This document shows positions 52,983 through 61,056 of a stretch of DNA of 64,000 nt, piece by piece; position 1 is the first letter of the stretch, and every line of letters starts with the position of its first letter. The notes beneath the pieces were generated by a model that did no database searches, was not told the DNA's origin, and was given only the letters and a program-made list of their open reading frames with translations. A program made the translations under genes and the position numbers. Origin of the DNA: Halobacillus sp. Nhm2S1 (GTDB lineage: Bacteria > Bacillota > Bacilli > Bacillales > Halobacillaceae); assembly GCF_019599545.1 (NCBI RefSeq), contig NZ_JAIEZV010000002.1, positions 806,001 through 870,000 on the forward strand. The letters run 5' to 3'.

Positions 52983-53645
52983 CTATTGTCTCCGAATCTT
53001 TTTAGATGTGAAATTACCAATGGTTTGGGTGATCTGAACAATGAGTACAAGCAATAATACAGTCGCAATCATAATGTCTGTTTCGAAACGTTGGTACCCG
53101 TAAGAAATAGCGAGATCACCAAGTCCTCCCCCGCCGACGAATCCAGCCATTGCGGATGCACCGACTAAACCAATGGTCGCAATCGTCAAATTAAGAACGA
53201 TGGAGCTTAACGCTTCTGGTATGTACACCCGACGGATGATCTGCCACGGCGTTGCCCCCATCGCTTCAGCCGCCTCAATAACTCCTGGTTTCACTTCAAG
53301 TAAACTACTTTCTACTAACCTGGCAATATAAGGTGCTGAAAAGATTACCAGAGGAACAACCGCCGCTGCTGTACCTATAGATGAACCGACGATCAGTCTC
53401 GTAAACGGCAGGATAGCCACCAGTAAGATGATGAACGGAATGGAACGGAAAAAGTTAACGACTGAGCTGAAGGCACGGAAGAGCGTTTTATTTTCTAACA
53501 ACCCTCCCTGTCTTGTTACGACCAGAATGATTCCTAAAGGTAAACCGATCAAAGTGGCCGCCGCCAATGAAATCCCTACCATCAAAAGGGTTTGATACGT
53601 CGCCTCCCAAATTCTCGGCCAAAAATCCATTAAATTAACCTGCAT
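52983..53645 (-). CDS. metP: Methionine ABC transporter permease
   Basis: 220 residues, five or six transmembrane helices, MetI/MetP family: SIPFIILLVAILPFTRLIVG, the EAA loop EAAEAMGATPWQIIRRVYIPEA, and GGGGLGDLAISYGYQRF. Overlaps metN by 11 bases. Confidence 0.94.
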   Translation of the reverse strand: MQVNLMDFWPRIWEATYQTLLMVGISLAAATLIGLPLGIILVVTRQGGLLENKTLFRAFSSVVNFFRSIPFIILLVAILPFTRLIVGSSIGTAAAVVPLVIFSAPYIARLVESSLLEVKPGVIEAAEAMGATPWQIIRRVYIPEALSSIVLNLTIATIGLVGASAMAGFVGGGGLGDLAISYGYQRFETDIMIATVLLLVLIVQITQTIGNFTSKKIRRQ

Positions 53646-54663
53646 GAGAAGTCACCTCCTGGACAGATACTCTTTGTTGAATATGATTGATCACTCTTAG
53701 AATTTCTTGGTCCGGCCCTTGGAGTTCTACAACGAGGTGGCCGAATGGAACGCCTTGAAGCTCTGTAATCTGTCCGAACAACACATTGACTTCCACATCA
53801 AATTTTTTCGCCACTTGAGATAAAACAGGTTCTCCTGCACTCTCATCAACAAAAGTCACACGATAAATATTCCTTGCAGAACCTCTTTTTTCAATTCCAT
53901 CCAGGATGGAAGCAGGGATATCATTCTCCATCACGGTCCGCACAAAATTTTGGGTTGTCGGGTGTTGAGGATTGGAAAACAAGTCAAAGATGGATCCTTT
54001 TTCAATAACCCTTCCACTTTCCATCACAGCAATCCGGTCACATACTTCACGGACCACATTCATTTCGTGAGTAATCATCAATATCGTAATGCCGTATTCA
54101 TCTCGAACCTTCCTCAAAAGTTTCAAAATTGATTTTGTCGTTTCAGGATCCAATGCTGACGTTGCTTCATCACATAACAAAATTTCTGGAGATGTAGCTA
54201 ATGCTCTAGCGATGCCCACCCTTTGCTTTTGTCCACCGGATAACTCTTCTGGATACTGCTTTGCTTTATCAGACAAACCAACAAATTCGAGGATTTCTGC
54301 TACTCTCTGATCGATTTCTTTTTTCGGTGTCCCGGATAAAGAGAGCGGGAAAGCCACGTTATGGTGGACCGTCTTAGACTCAAGCAAGTTGAAGTGTTGA
54401 AAAATCATCCCGATCCGTTTTCTCACTTGTCTCAAATCTGGTTTGGAAAGCTGAGTCAGATCCTCACCATTGACCAGGACCCTTCCTTCCGTCGGGCGTT
54501 CGAGTAAATTGACCAGTCGGATCAGTGTACTCTTACCAGCTCCACTGAAGCCGATCACACCAAATATTTCTCCCTTATGTACAGTCAAGTCCACCTGGTC
54601 GACGGCTCGCAAGTCACTGCCATTGTGCTGGTAAACCTTTGATACTTGTTCAAATTGAATCAT
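53635..54663 (-). CDS. metN: Methionine ABC transporter ATPase
   Basis: 342 residues from ATG 54663 (AGGAGGG upstream); the frame is open a further 30 codons into the riboswitch terminator, so the longer form is not real. Walker A GFSGAGKST, signature LSGGQKQRVGIARAL, Walker B ILLCDEATSALD, H-loop MITHEMN, then a C-terminal NIL domain that binds methionine for transinhibition. Confidence 0.95.
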   Translation of the reverse strand: MIQFEQVSKVYQHNGSDLRAVDQVDLTVHKGEIFGVIGFSGAGKSTLIRLVNLLERPTEGRVLVNGEDLTQLSKPDLRQVRKRIGMIFQHFNLLESKTVHHNVAFPLSLSGTPKKEIDQRVAEILEFVGLSDKAKQYPEELSGGQKQRVGIARALATSPEILLCDEATSALDPETTKSILKLLRKVRDEYGITILMITHEMNVVREVCDRIAVMESGRVIEKGSIFDLFSNPQHPTTQNFVRTVMENDIPASILDGIEKRGSARNIYRVTFVDESAGEPVLSQVAKKFDVEVNVLFGQITELQGVPFGHLVVELQGPDQEILRVINHIQQRVSVQEVTSHAG

Positions 54664-54681
54664 TCTGTCCCTCCTAGACGC

Positions 54682-54723
54682 AAAAAGAGCCCCTCTTCTA
54701 AAAAATAAGAAGAGGGGCTCTCT
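54682..54723 (-). terminator. S-box riboswitch terminator
   Basis: GAGCCCCTCTTCT / AGAAGAGGGGCTC stem followed by TTTTTG on the minus strand, just before the metN ribosome site. Confidence 0.93.
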
Positions 54724-54747
54724 CAAAATATATGAGATGCCGTCTCT

Positions 54748-54867
54748 TCTCATCTTTCACGTGCATACACACATGCTGGAGTTGGCACAGTTTCTGATCG
54801 TTTCGACGAATCAGTCCCGCTGCCGAGGTTTCGTAGGGCCAGTCCCTCCACCTCTCTAGATAAGAAG
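54748..54867 (-). promoter_or_regulatory. SAM-I (S-box) riboswitch
   Basis: On the minus strand: CTTATCTAGAGAGGTGGAGG, GACTGGCCCTACGAAACC, CGGCAGC, TGTGCCAACTCCAGCA and AAAGATGAGAAGAG, the S-box order. With SAM bound the downstream terminator forms, shutting metNPQ and the M20 gene. Confidence 0.95.
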
Positions 54868-54999
54868 AAAAGTTATTTGCTTTTTTATTGATGTTGCCAA
54901 TCATAATACAGTACAAATTCTTTGTCAATTTAATTCACTAAACTTTTAGAAAAGTTTTTCTTGTTTGACTACAGTACAGTTTCAACAGTATGGCAGGAT

Positions 55000-55110
55000 T
55001 CTTGAAGACTCCGTAGGCATGGTGAATCCCTAGGGAGCAGTCTGAGGAGGCTCACCACGCTCCCGTGGAAAGCGATCCATCCCCCCACGGCCCCCAGTCC
55101 TTCAACAAAA
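55000..55110. repeat. Copy of a dispersed intergenic repeat
   Basis: Non-coding GC-richer block with GAGGAGGCTCACCACGCTCC and GTGGAAAGCGATCC, of the style repeated in intergenic DNA of Bacillaceae. Its core matches a degraded copy near 22762 in opposite orientation. Fills part of the gap between the S-box and the DUF302 gene. Confidence 0.45.
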
Positions 55111-55165
55111 GGATCGAAGCTGAGTCATACACAAACGGAAGCTTTCGTTTAAGATGATTATTTTT

Positions 55166-55181
55166 ATACCTTAATGGGTAT
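55166..55181. promoter_or_regulatory. CstR-type operator before the DUF302 gene
   Basis: ATACCTTAATGGGTAT, a 16-bp palindrome-like site matching the one before cstR (ATACCTTATGGGGTAT, 56473-56488) at 14 of 16 positions. Located 35 bases before the DUF302 start. Confidence 0.75.
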
Positions 55182-55215
55182 GGATAAGGAGAACTTATTT
55201 TCAAGGAGGTATTTC

Positions 55216-55599
55216 ATGTTTCACTATACGGTAGAAACGGACAAAGGTATGGATGAAGCGATTGAAAGTCTTGAGGCAAATTTGAAGGAAGCAAAGTTTG
55301 GGGTATTATGGAACTTTGACATCAAGGATAAGCTTCATGAAAAAGGACTGGAATTTGAAAAAGAATTTAAAGTCCTGGAAGTCTGTAATCCTAAAGAGGC
55401 CCAGCGTATTCTGAATGAAAACGTAATGGCTGGTTATTTCCTCCCTTGTAAAATGGTTGTTTATCAAGATGGAAGTAAGACGAAAATCGGCATGCCTAAG
55501 CCGACAGCTCTTACTCAGATGGTTGAGGATGATAATATCCAAGAGATGGCCAGAGATGTCGAAGAACGGCTGAAGCAATGCATGGAACAGAGCGTTTAA
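55216..55599 (+). CDS. DUF302-domain protein, predicted member of the persulfide regulon
   Basis: 127 residues from ATG 55216 with AAGGAGG; an upstream ATG lies within the operator region. DUF302 features: FHYTVETDKGMDEAIESLEANLKEAKFGVLWNFDIKDKL, FKVLEVCNPKEAQRILNEN, PCKMVVYQDG. Two Cys (in LEVCNP and LPCKM) could be redox-active. DUF302 proteins are small cytoplasmic alpha/beta proteins of unknown biochemistry. The CstR-type operator upstream links it to the sulfur operon. Confidence 0.85.
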   Translation: MFHYTVETDKGMDEAIESLEANLKEAKFGVLWNFDIKDKLHEKGLEFEKEFKVLEVCNPKEAQRILNENVMAGYFLPCKMVVYQDGSKTKIGMPKPTALTQMVEDDNIQEMARDVEERLKQCMEQSV

Positions 55600-55604
55600 C
55601 CTAA

Positions 55605-55637
55605 AAAAAGAGCTGCTAACTTTTAGCAGCTCTTTAC
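55605..55637. terminator. Terminator after the DUF302 gene
   Basis: AAAGAGCTGCTAA / TTAGCAGCTCTTT 13-bp perfect stem with a three-base loop, between convergent genes. Confidence 0.9.
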
Positions 55638-55684
55638 ATTTACTTATAAAGATTACATGACTTCAGTGACGGGAATAAAAAACA

Positions 55685-56398
55685 TCAATGTTCAATAGGA
55701 GGTAAAGAATCTACCTTTTTTCCTTTTAATGAAAAGTGGAATTCACCTTGGCTGGTAAGTGCACCATAAAAAACATCAGCCACATCATTGGTACCCAACT
55801 TGGTATTCAGCCATTCCATGTCCCGGCCTGAACGCATTAAAAGATCTTTTTGTAATTGACCATCCAATATGAGGGGGATATCATAACCCCCACCCCTATA
55901 TGGGAATCCCATATCTTCCCGGGTTACAGCTTCTTTAGCGTTTTTTAATTTGACTGAGAGTTGACCATTCGGTTCGATGATCCCTAGTTCGACCCCATCA
56001 AGCTCATATACATCCTTTTCTCGAAGCATGTGCGTGATATTATCAAGGGAATATTGAATACGTGACAGGTTCTCTTCAATCATTTCTCCTTCATATATAA
56101 CAATGGTCGGCTCAAACGTAAGGAACTTACCAACCTTTCTATTCCGTAACTTCAACCATACGATTAATTTCTGTAAAAGTGCAATGAAAATGATAGCCGT
56201 AACGGTATGAATATGGTCGATTTTCGGATCAGCAATATCTGCGCCGACAACAGACCCTAAAACAAGCACCACTAGAAAATCGAATACAGGCAATTCTCCA
56301 ATTGACCTCTTTCCCATAAATAACCCTACCCCGAGGAGTAATGGCAATATCGTCATGATCCTTACGATCACCTTAAGTGTGTCCATCCATAAATCCAT
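55685..56398 (-). CDS. DUF421 membrane protein (YetF/YdfR-like)
   Basis: 237 residues from ATG 56398 with GAGGTG six bases upstream. Three N-terminal transmembrane helices (about 8-85), with the family hallmark GKRSIGELPVFDFLVVLVLGSVVGADIAD, then two soluble repeats (TIVIYEGEMIEENLSRIQYSLDNITHMLREKDVYELDGVELGII). Known for spore or surface roles in B. subtilis paralogues; function uncertain. Divergent from cstR, whose operator-promoter region it shares. Confidence 0.88.
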   Translation of the reverse strand: MDLWMDTLKVIVRIMTILPLLLGVGLFMGKRSIGELPVFDFLVVLVLGSVVGADIADPKIDHIHTVTAIIFIALLQKLIVWLKLRNRKVGKFLTFEPTIVIYEGEMIEENLSRIQYSLDNITHMLREKDVYELDGVELGIIEPNGQLSVKLKNAKEAVTREDMGFPYRGGGYDIPLILDGQLQKDLLMRSGRDMEWLNTKLGTNDVADVFYGALTSQGEFHFSLKGKKVDSLPPIEH

Positions 56399-56464
56399 AT
56401 TCTTCACCTCACACTTAGTTTTACACCAGGAATAAGCTCTTATCCGAAAATACGCACAGGGGTG

Positions 56465-56493
56465 TTGACATTATACCTTATGGGGTATATTAT
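56465..56493 (+). promoter_or_regulatory. cstR promoter with embedded CstR operator
   Basis: TTGACA (56465-56470), 17-base spacer, TATTAT (56488-56493). The operator ATACCTTATGGGGTAT (56473-56488) fills the spacer, so bound repressor would block polymerase: autoregulation. Confidence 0.8.
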
Positions 56494-56547
56494 TAGTCAT
56501 GTACTGTTCAACAGCGACAGAAAAACTTCACAAGGGAGGTCAATTCG

Positions 56548-56805
56548 ATGGATTACAACGACGCAATGAAGAACAGAGTGAAACGTCTAGAAGGTCAGTT
56601 GCGAGGCGTTTTGAAAATGATGGAAGATAATAAAGACTGCAAAGATGTCATTACACAGCTTTCCGCTTCCAGAAGTGCGATTGACCGTGCGATCGGGCTC
56701 GTGGTAAGCTCCAACCTTGTGGAGTGCATCCAGGATGCTGAAGATCAAGAAAACAAAGAAGCTTCCATAAACGAAGCTGTTCAATTGCTTGTCAAAAGCA
56801 GATAA
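56548..56805 (+). CDS. cstR: CstR-type persulfide-sensing repressor (CsoR/FrmR family)
   Basis: 85 residues, all-helical. C31 and C60 are present, the dithiol pair of CstR, while the residue four before C60 is Asn rather than the copper-ligand His of CsoR. So it should sense sulfane sulfur rather than Cu(I). Core VKRLEGQLRGVLKMMEDNKDC. Starts the sulfur operon, with operator in its promoter. Corresponds to B. subtilis YrkD in position. Confidence 0.88.
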   Translation: MDYNDAMKNRVKRLEGQLRGVLKMMEDNKDCKDVITQLSASRSAIDRAIGLVVSSNLVECIQDAEDQENKEASINEAVQLLVKSR

Positions 56806-56865
56806 ATTTTTTTACAACAAAATATACCCATACACGTATATCTATAAATATTAGGAGGATGAAAA

Positions 56866-57345
56866 ATGTCTGAAACAAAAAAGACGAATATTATTTTATT
56901 CAGCGGGGATTATGATAAAGCAATGGCTGCTTATATCATTGCGAACGGAGCAGCCGCTTACGATCACGAAGTAACGATTTTCCACACATTTTGGGGACTG
57001 AATGCCCTTCGCAAGGATGAGAACATCCAAGTGAAGAAAGGCTTCATGGAGAAAATGTTCGGCAAAATGATGCCGCGTGGAGCAGATAAGATGGGCATAT
57101 CAAAAATGAACTTCGCAGGATTTGGTCCTAAGATGATCAAAGACGTCATGAAAAAACACAATGCGATGCCATTGCCGGATCTTATTGATATGGCTCAAGA
57201 GCAGGAAATCAATTTGGTCGCATGTACAATGACGATGGACCTACTAGGATTGCAAAAAGAAGAATTGCTTGATGACATTCAATACGCAGGCGTTGCTGCT
57301 TACCTTGCAGATGCAGAAGACGGCAATGTTAACCTGTTTATCTAA
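56866..57345 (+). CDS. DsrE/DsrF-like sulfur-carrier protein (YrkE-like)
   Basis: 159 residues. DsrE2-like: ILFSGDYDKAMAAYIIANGAAA, FHTFWGLNALRK, and the active Cys C120 in NLVACTMTMDLLGL. Probably passes persulfide sulfur between rhodanese and TusA proteins in the cytoplasm. Second gene of the operon, 60 bases after cstR, AGGAGG before the ATG. Confidence 0.88.
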   Translation: MSETKKTNIILFSGDYDKAMAAYIIANGAAAYDHEVTIFHTFWGLNALRKDENIQVKKGFMEKMFGKMMPRGADKMGISKMNFAGFGPKMIKDVMKKHNAMPLPDLIDMAQEQEINLVACTMTMDLLGLQKEELLDDIQYAGVAAYLADAEDGNVNLFI

Positions 57346-57361
57346 TTAGGAGGGATCATTT

Positions 57362-57658
57362 TTGAAAACAATGACTGCTAAAGAAGTAGAACAAAAACTA
57401 TCTGAAGGTAAAGAACTAAACATTATCGATGTCCGTGAAGACGAGGAAGTCGCTGAAGGAATGATTCCTGGTGCGAAACACATCGCTCTAGGGACTGTCG
57501 AAGAGCGGGCAGATGAATTGGATAAGGATAAATCTTATATCATGGTTTGTCGTTCCGGTGGCCGCAGTGGCCGTGCATCACAAATTCTTGAAGATAAAGG
57601 ATTCGATGTGACGAACATGGAAGGCGGCATGATGAGCTGGGAAGGTCCAACGAAATAA
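57362..57658 (+). CDS. Single-domain rhodanese sulfurtransferase
   Basis: 98 residues, start TTG with GGAGGG seven bases upstream (an ATG three codons in is possible). Active loop VCRSGGRSGRAS with C63; rhodanese N-terminal block NIIDVREDEEVAEGMIPGAKHI. Transfers sulfane sulfur; partner is likely DsrE or TusA beside it. This gene has no counterpart in the compact yrkDEFHIJ layout I know. Confidence 0.9.
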   Translation: MKTMTAKEVEQKLSEGKELNIIDVREDEEVAEGMIPGAKHIALGTVEERADELDKDKSYIMVCRSGGRSGRASQILEDKGFDVTNMEGGMMSWEGPTK

Positions 57659-57691
57659 ATCCCCCTATAAGGGTAGAGGAGGAATGTAAGA

Positions 57692-58255
57692 ATGGAACTG
57701 AAAACAGATCTTACGTTAGATGCCAAAGGATTAGCATGTCCTATGCCGATTGTGAAGACAAAAAAAACAATGAAGGACATCGAAGCTGGTCAAGTCCTTG
57801 AAATCCAAGCGACAGATAAAGGGTCTAAAGCAGACCTTGAAGCATGGGCGAAAAGTGCAGGCCATCAGTACTTGGGTACGATTGAAGAGGGAGACGTACT
57901 CAAGCACTATGTCCGCAAATCCAGTGGCGAAGAAGAACAAGAGAAAAAACACCCGAATGTTGTAAACAATGAAGATTTAGATGCACTTCGGAAAAACGAT
58001 GACGTCCTTGTCTTAGATGTACGTGAAGCTGCTGAGTATGCCTTTGAGCACATCCCGGAAGCAACATCTATTCCACTTGGTGAACTTGAGGAACGTACAG
58101 ATGAACTGGATCATACGAAGAACGTTTATATCGTCTGCCGTACAGGAAGCCGAAGTGACCTTGCTGCACAGAAACTGACAGAAAAAGGTTTCGAGAATGT
58201 TTACAATGTTGTTCCAGGCATGAGTGAATGGAATGGAGAAACGACAAAGCTTTAA
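57692..58255 (+). CDS. TusA-rhodanese fusion protein (YrkF/CstA-like)
   Basis: 187 residues. TusA domain 1-75 with C16 in [12 protein letters not shown], a short charged linker, and rhodanese domain about 90-187 with C149 in [11 protein letters not shown]. Both active Cys are intact, so sulfur can move within one chain. Staphylococcal CstA has the same logic. The TusA part is nearly identical to the free TusA encoded at 59500. Confidence 0.92.
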   Translation: MELKTDLTLDAKGLACPMPIVKTKKTMKDIEAGQVLEIQATDKGSKADLEAWAKSAGHQYLGTIEEGDVLKHYVRKSSGEEEQEKKHPNVVNNEDLDALRKNDDVLVLDVREAAEYAFEHIPEATSIPLGELEERTDELDHTKNVYIVCRTGSRSDLAAQKLTEKGFENVYNVVPGMSEWNGETTKL

Positions 58256-58299
58256 TTCTATATTTTTTTATTAAAATTAATACCCCGGGAGGTAATAAG

Positions 58300-59430
58300 A
58301 TGACTGTTAAAAACATGACGGTAAAAGAAATTACTAATAAAGTGTTGAATAATGAAGAGCTATTTCTTTTTGATGTTCGAACAGAAGATGCGTACCAAGA
58401 CTGGAAAATCGAAGGCGAAAACTTTTCTTACTTGAACGTTCCTTATTTCGATCTCCTTGATGGTGTCGAAGAGATTGTAGGTCAGCTGCCAAGAGATAAA
58501 GAGATTGCAGTCGTTTGTGCTAAAGGCGGATCTTCTCAAATGGTTGCTGAAATGCTTGTTGAAGAAGGATTCGAAAATGTTTACTCCGTAGAAGGTGGAA
58601 TGAAAGCCTGGAGTGAGCATCTGGAGCCTGTCAAAGTCAATGACCTGAAAGATGGTGGCGAGCTTTATCAGTTCGTACGTATCGGTAAAGGCTGCCTTTC
58701 CTACATGGTTGTATCTAACGGAGAAGCAGCGATCATCGACTCTACAAGAATGACAGATGTGTATGTTGATTTCGCTAAAGAACTTGGTGTGAAAATCACG
58801 AACGTCTTTGATACGCACTTGCACGCCGACCACATTTCGGGTGGACGAAAAATTGCTGAACAAACAGGTGCCACATACTGGCTGCCTCCCGAAGATGCTG
58901 GTGAAGTGACATTCGATTACCAACCACTTCGTGATGGAGACCATGTCACGGTAGGAAATACAAACATCGATATTCATGCATTGTATTCTCCTGGCCACAC
59001 GAAGGGCTCTACTTCTTTCGTTGTGGATGATCAATACTTGATGACAGGCGACATCCTGTTCATCGACTCTATCGGACGTCCAGACCTTGCCGGTAAGGCC
59101 GATGACTGGGTGATGGATTTGAGAGAAACCCTTTATACACGGTATAAAGAGCTTTCTGACGATCTGATCGTCCTACCTGCTCACTTCATGATTATGGATG
59201 AGTTGAACGAAGACGGTACCGTCGCTGAAAAACTAGGTACCCTTTTTGAAAAGAACCACGGCTTGAACATCGATGATCAAGAGGAGTTCAGAAAAATGGT
59301 GACAGAGAATCTGCCGCCTCAACCGAATGCTTATCAAGAAATCCGTGAAACAAACATGGGTAAAATCAGCCCGGACAATGAAGAACAACGTGAAATGGAA
59401 ATCGGCCCGAACCGTTGTGCCGTAAGATAA
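58300..59430 (+). CDS. Rhodanese-metallo-beta-lactamase-fold protein (persulfide dioxygenase-like, YrkH/CstB-like)
   Basis: 376 residues from ATG 58300 (GGGAGGTAATAAG upstream; the frame opens 24 codons earlier without a site). Rhodanese domain first (1-110, C73 in VVCAKGGSS), then the beta-lactamase-fold domain with H173/H175/D177/H178 in [41 protein letters not shown] and LPAHF. Predicted to oxidise persulfide to sulfite. In staphylococcal CstB the dioxygenase domain comes first, so domain order is reversed. Ends in NRCAVR with another Cys. Confidence 0.9.
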   Translation: MTVKNMTVKEITNKVLNNEELFLFDVRTEDAYQDWKIEGENFSYLNVPYFDLLDGVEEIVGQLPRDKEIAVVCAKGGSSQMVAEMLVEEGFENVYSVEGGMKAWSEHLEPVKVNDLKDGGELYQFVRIGKGCLSYMVVSNGEAAIIDSTRMTDVYVDFAKELGVKITNVFDTHLHADHISGGRKIAEQTGATYWLPPEDAGEVTFDYQPLRDGDHVTVGNTNIDIHALYSPGHTKGSTSFVVDDQYLMTGDILFIDSIGRPDLAGKADDWVMDLRETLYTRYKELSDDLIVLPAHFMIMDELNEDGTVAEKLGTLFEKNHGLNIDDQEEFRKMVTENLPPQPNAYQEIRETNMGKISPDNEEQREMEIGPNRCAVR

Positions 59431-59438
59431 AAAACTGT

Positions 59439-59460
59439 TGAGCCTGGTTATCCGGGCTCA
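59439..59460 (+). other. Intercistronic hairpin
   Basis: TGAGCC / GGCTCA stem with inner GG/CC pairing between the beta-lactamase-fold gene and tusA, no T-run; likely message processing or stability. Confidence 0.5.
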
Positions 59461-59499
59461 CCCTTAATCAATTATTCAACTATTTGGAGGTAATTAATT

Positions 59500-59730
59500 A
59501 TGAACGTAACAAAAACACTTGATGCAACAGGACTAGCTTGCCCAATGCCTATCGTGAAAACAAAGAAAGCGATGAAAGACATCGAAGCTGGAGAAGTCCT
59601 TGAAATCCACGCAACAGACCAGGGCGCAAAAGCAGACTTGACTGCATGGGCGAAGTCCGGTGGTCACGAACTTCTACAAACAGAAGAAGACAATGGTGTA
59701 TTCAAGTTCTGGATTAAAAAGGGAGAATAA
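59500..59730 (+). CDS. Free TusA-family sulfur carrier (YrkI-like)
   Basis: 76 residues, C14 in [20 protein letters not shown]. Very similar to the TusA domain of the fusion protein, pointing to a recent duplication. TTTGGAGG before the ATG. Carrier of persulfide sulfur in the operon. Confidence 0.92.
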   Translation: MNVTKTLDATGLACPMPIVKTKKAMKDIEAGEVLEIHATDQGAKADLTAWAKSGGHELLQTEEDNGVFKFWIKKGE

Positions 59731-59762
59731 TCAGGGATCACCTGATTGCCCCATTATGGAAT

Positions 59763-59791
59763 AAAGGGAGCCTGCAACGGTTCCCTTTTTT
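59763..59791 (+). terminator. Attenuator-like terminator between tusA and tauE
   Basis: GGGAGCC / GGTTCCC (one G-U pair) stem followed by six T, directly before the tauE ribosome site. Probably lowers tauE expression relative to the upstream genes. Confidence 0.65.
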
Positions 59792-59809
59792 ATAGGAGGT
59801 AGACAGACT

Positions 59810-60586
59810 ATGGAATTCGGATTAATCATCACGATCTTTCTTATCGGCTTCATAGGTTCTTATATATCTGGTATGCTCGGAATTGGTGGATCCATCATCA
59901 AATACCCGATGCTGCTCTATATTCCACCACTTGTAGGCTTTACCGCTTTCACCGCCCATGAAGTTTCCGGCATCAGTGCCGTGCAGGTCTTTTTCGCAAC
60001 CATCGGTGGTGTATGGGCCTACCGTAAAGGCGGTTTCCTGAACAAAACGCTTATTATATATATGGGTGTCAGTATTTTGATTGGGAGCTTCATAGGGGGA
60101 TATGGATCGAGGTTCATGGCAGAAGACGGTATTAACATTGTGTACGGTGTTCTTGCATTAATTGCGACAGTCATGATGTTTGTACCGAAAAAAGGTATTG
60201 ACGACAAGCCCTTGGATGAGGTCACCTTCAACAAACCTCTGGCTGCTATTTTAGCATTGATCGTAGGAGTAGGAGCAGGGATTGTCGGTGCTGCCGGAGC
60301 TTTCTTATTAGTACCAATCATGCTCGTTGTGCTTAAAATTCCAACACGGATGACAATTGCATCTTCTCTTGCCATCACGTTGATTTCCTCCATCGGAGCG
60401 ACAATCGGAAAAGTGACCACAGGGCAGGTCGAATACTTCCCGGCAGCCATCATGGTTGTTGCAAGTTTGATCGCTGCACCACTGGGGGCGATGGCAGGAA
60501 AGAAAGTGAATACAAAGATTCTGCAGACCGTTCTGGCCTTATTAATCTTAGGAACGACAATCAAAGTCTGGATGGATATCTTCTAA
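59810..60586 (+). CDS. TauE/SafE-family sulfite or sulfur-anion exporter (YrkJ-like)
   Basis: 258 residues, about eight transmembrane helices in two repeats: [23 protein letters not shown] and the mirrored [39 protein letters not shown]. Placed to export the sulfite made by the persulfide dioxygenase, as TauE does in cst operons. Last gene, AGGAGG before the ATG. Confidence 0.92.
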   Translation: MEFGLIITIFLIGFIGSYISGMLGIGGSIIKYPMLLYIPPLVGFTAFTAHEVSGISAVQVFFATIGGVWAYRKGGFLNKTLIIYMGVSILIGSFIGGYGSRFMAEDGINIVYGVLALIATVMMFVPKKGIDDKPLDEVTFNKPLAAILALIVGVGAGIVGAAGAFLLVPIMLVVLKIPTRMTIASSLAITLISSIGATIGKVTTGQVEYFPAAIMVVASLIAAPLGAMAGKKVNTKILQTVLALLILGTTIKVWMDIF

Positions 60587-60591
60587 TACTG

Positions 60592-60642
60592 AGCATAGAA
60601 AAAGAGCAGGACTCTATAAGGTTCCTGCTCTTTTTCTATGCT
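60592..60642 (+). terminator. Terminator of the persulfide operon
   Basis: 20-bp perfect stem from AGCATAGAAAAAGAGCAGGA, 11-base loop, right arm ending in CTTTTTCTATGCT. Confidence 0.92.
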
Positions 60643-60774
60643 TAAGTCCAGATCCATCCCTTGAACACAGTTGGCCTCCAAACTTTGTCTTTCTATCAGA
60701 CCCTGCTGAGTTTCCCATAAAATGGATTAACAAACGCAGGGCAGGGAAAAGAATAAAAAGATAGGAGGGAAAAG

Positions 60775-60960
60775 ATGAGCTCAAGATGGAAGGTACTAAT
60801 CTTCATCATCGCCGGACTGATTTTCATTGGTTTTTTCATTTATGACTTCATATCCGGCGATATTGGCTACAGAACGGGAAAAACAGCCGTGGTTATCTCC
60901 ATTGTCATTTATATTCTCTACACATTTTTCTCTAAGAATAAAAAAAGTAAACTGGACTAA
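60775..60960 (+). CDS. Small two-helix membrane protein
   Basis: 61 residues, ATAGGAGGGAAAAG before the ATG, own terminator. Two hydrophobic helices (about 6-26 and 37-53) and a Lys-rich tail NKKSKLD. No known family recognised. Monocistronic between the persulfide operon and ltaS. Confidence 0.75.
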   Translation: MSSRWKVLIFIIAGLIFIGFFIYDFISGDIGYRTGKTAVVISIVIYILYTFFSKNKKSKLD

Positions 60961-61017
60961 GTCAGCTTTGCCTTTGAGGTTCTGTCCTCCACAAAAACAT
61001 CTAGGTGTTGCCACATA

Positions 61018-61053
61018 AAAAAAACCTCTCTCCTTTAAAAGGAGAGAGGTTTT
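61018..61053. terminator. Bidirectional terminator between small membrane gene and ltaS
   Basis: AAAACCTCTCTCCTTT / AAAGGAGAGAGGTTTT 16-bp perfect stem. Confidence 0.92.
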
Positions 61054-61056
61054 GTA

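Noticed and set aside
54664-54753. 30-residue N-terminal extension of metN
   Set aside because: It would translate through the S-box terminator; the ATG at 54663 has a proper ribosome site.
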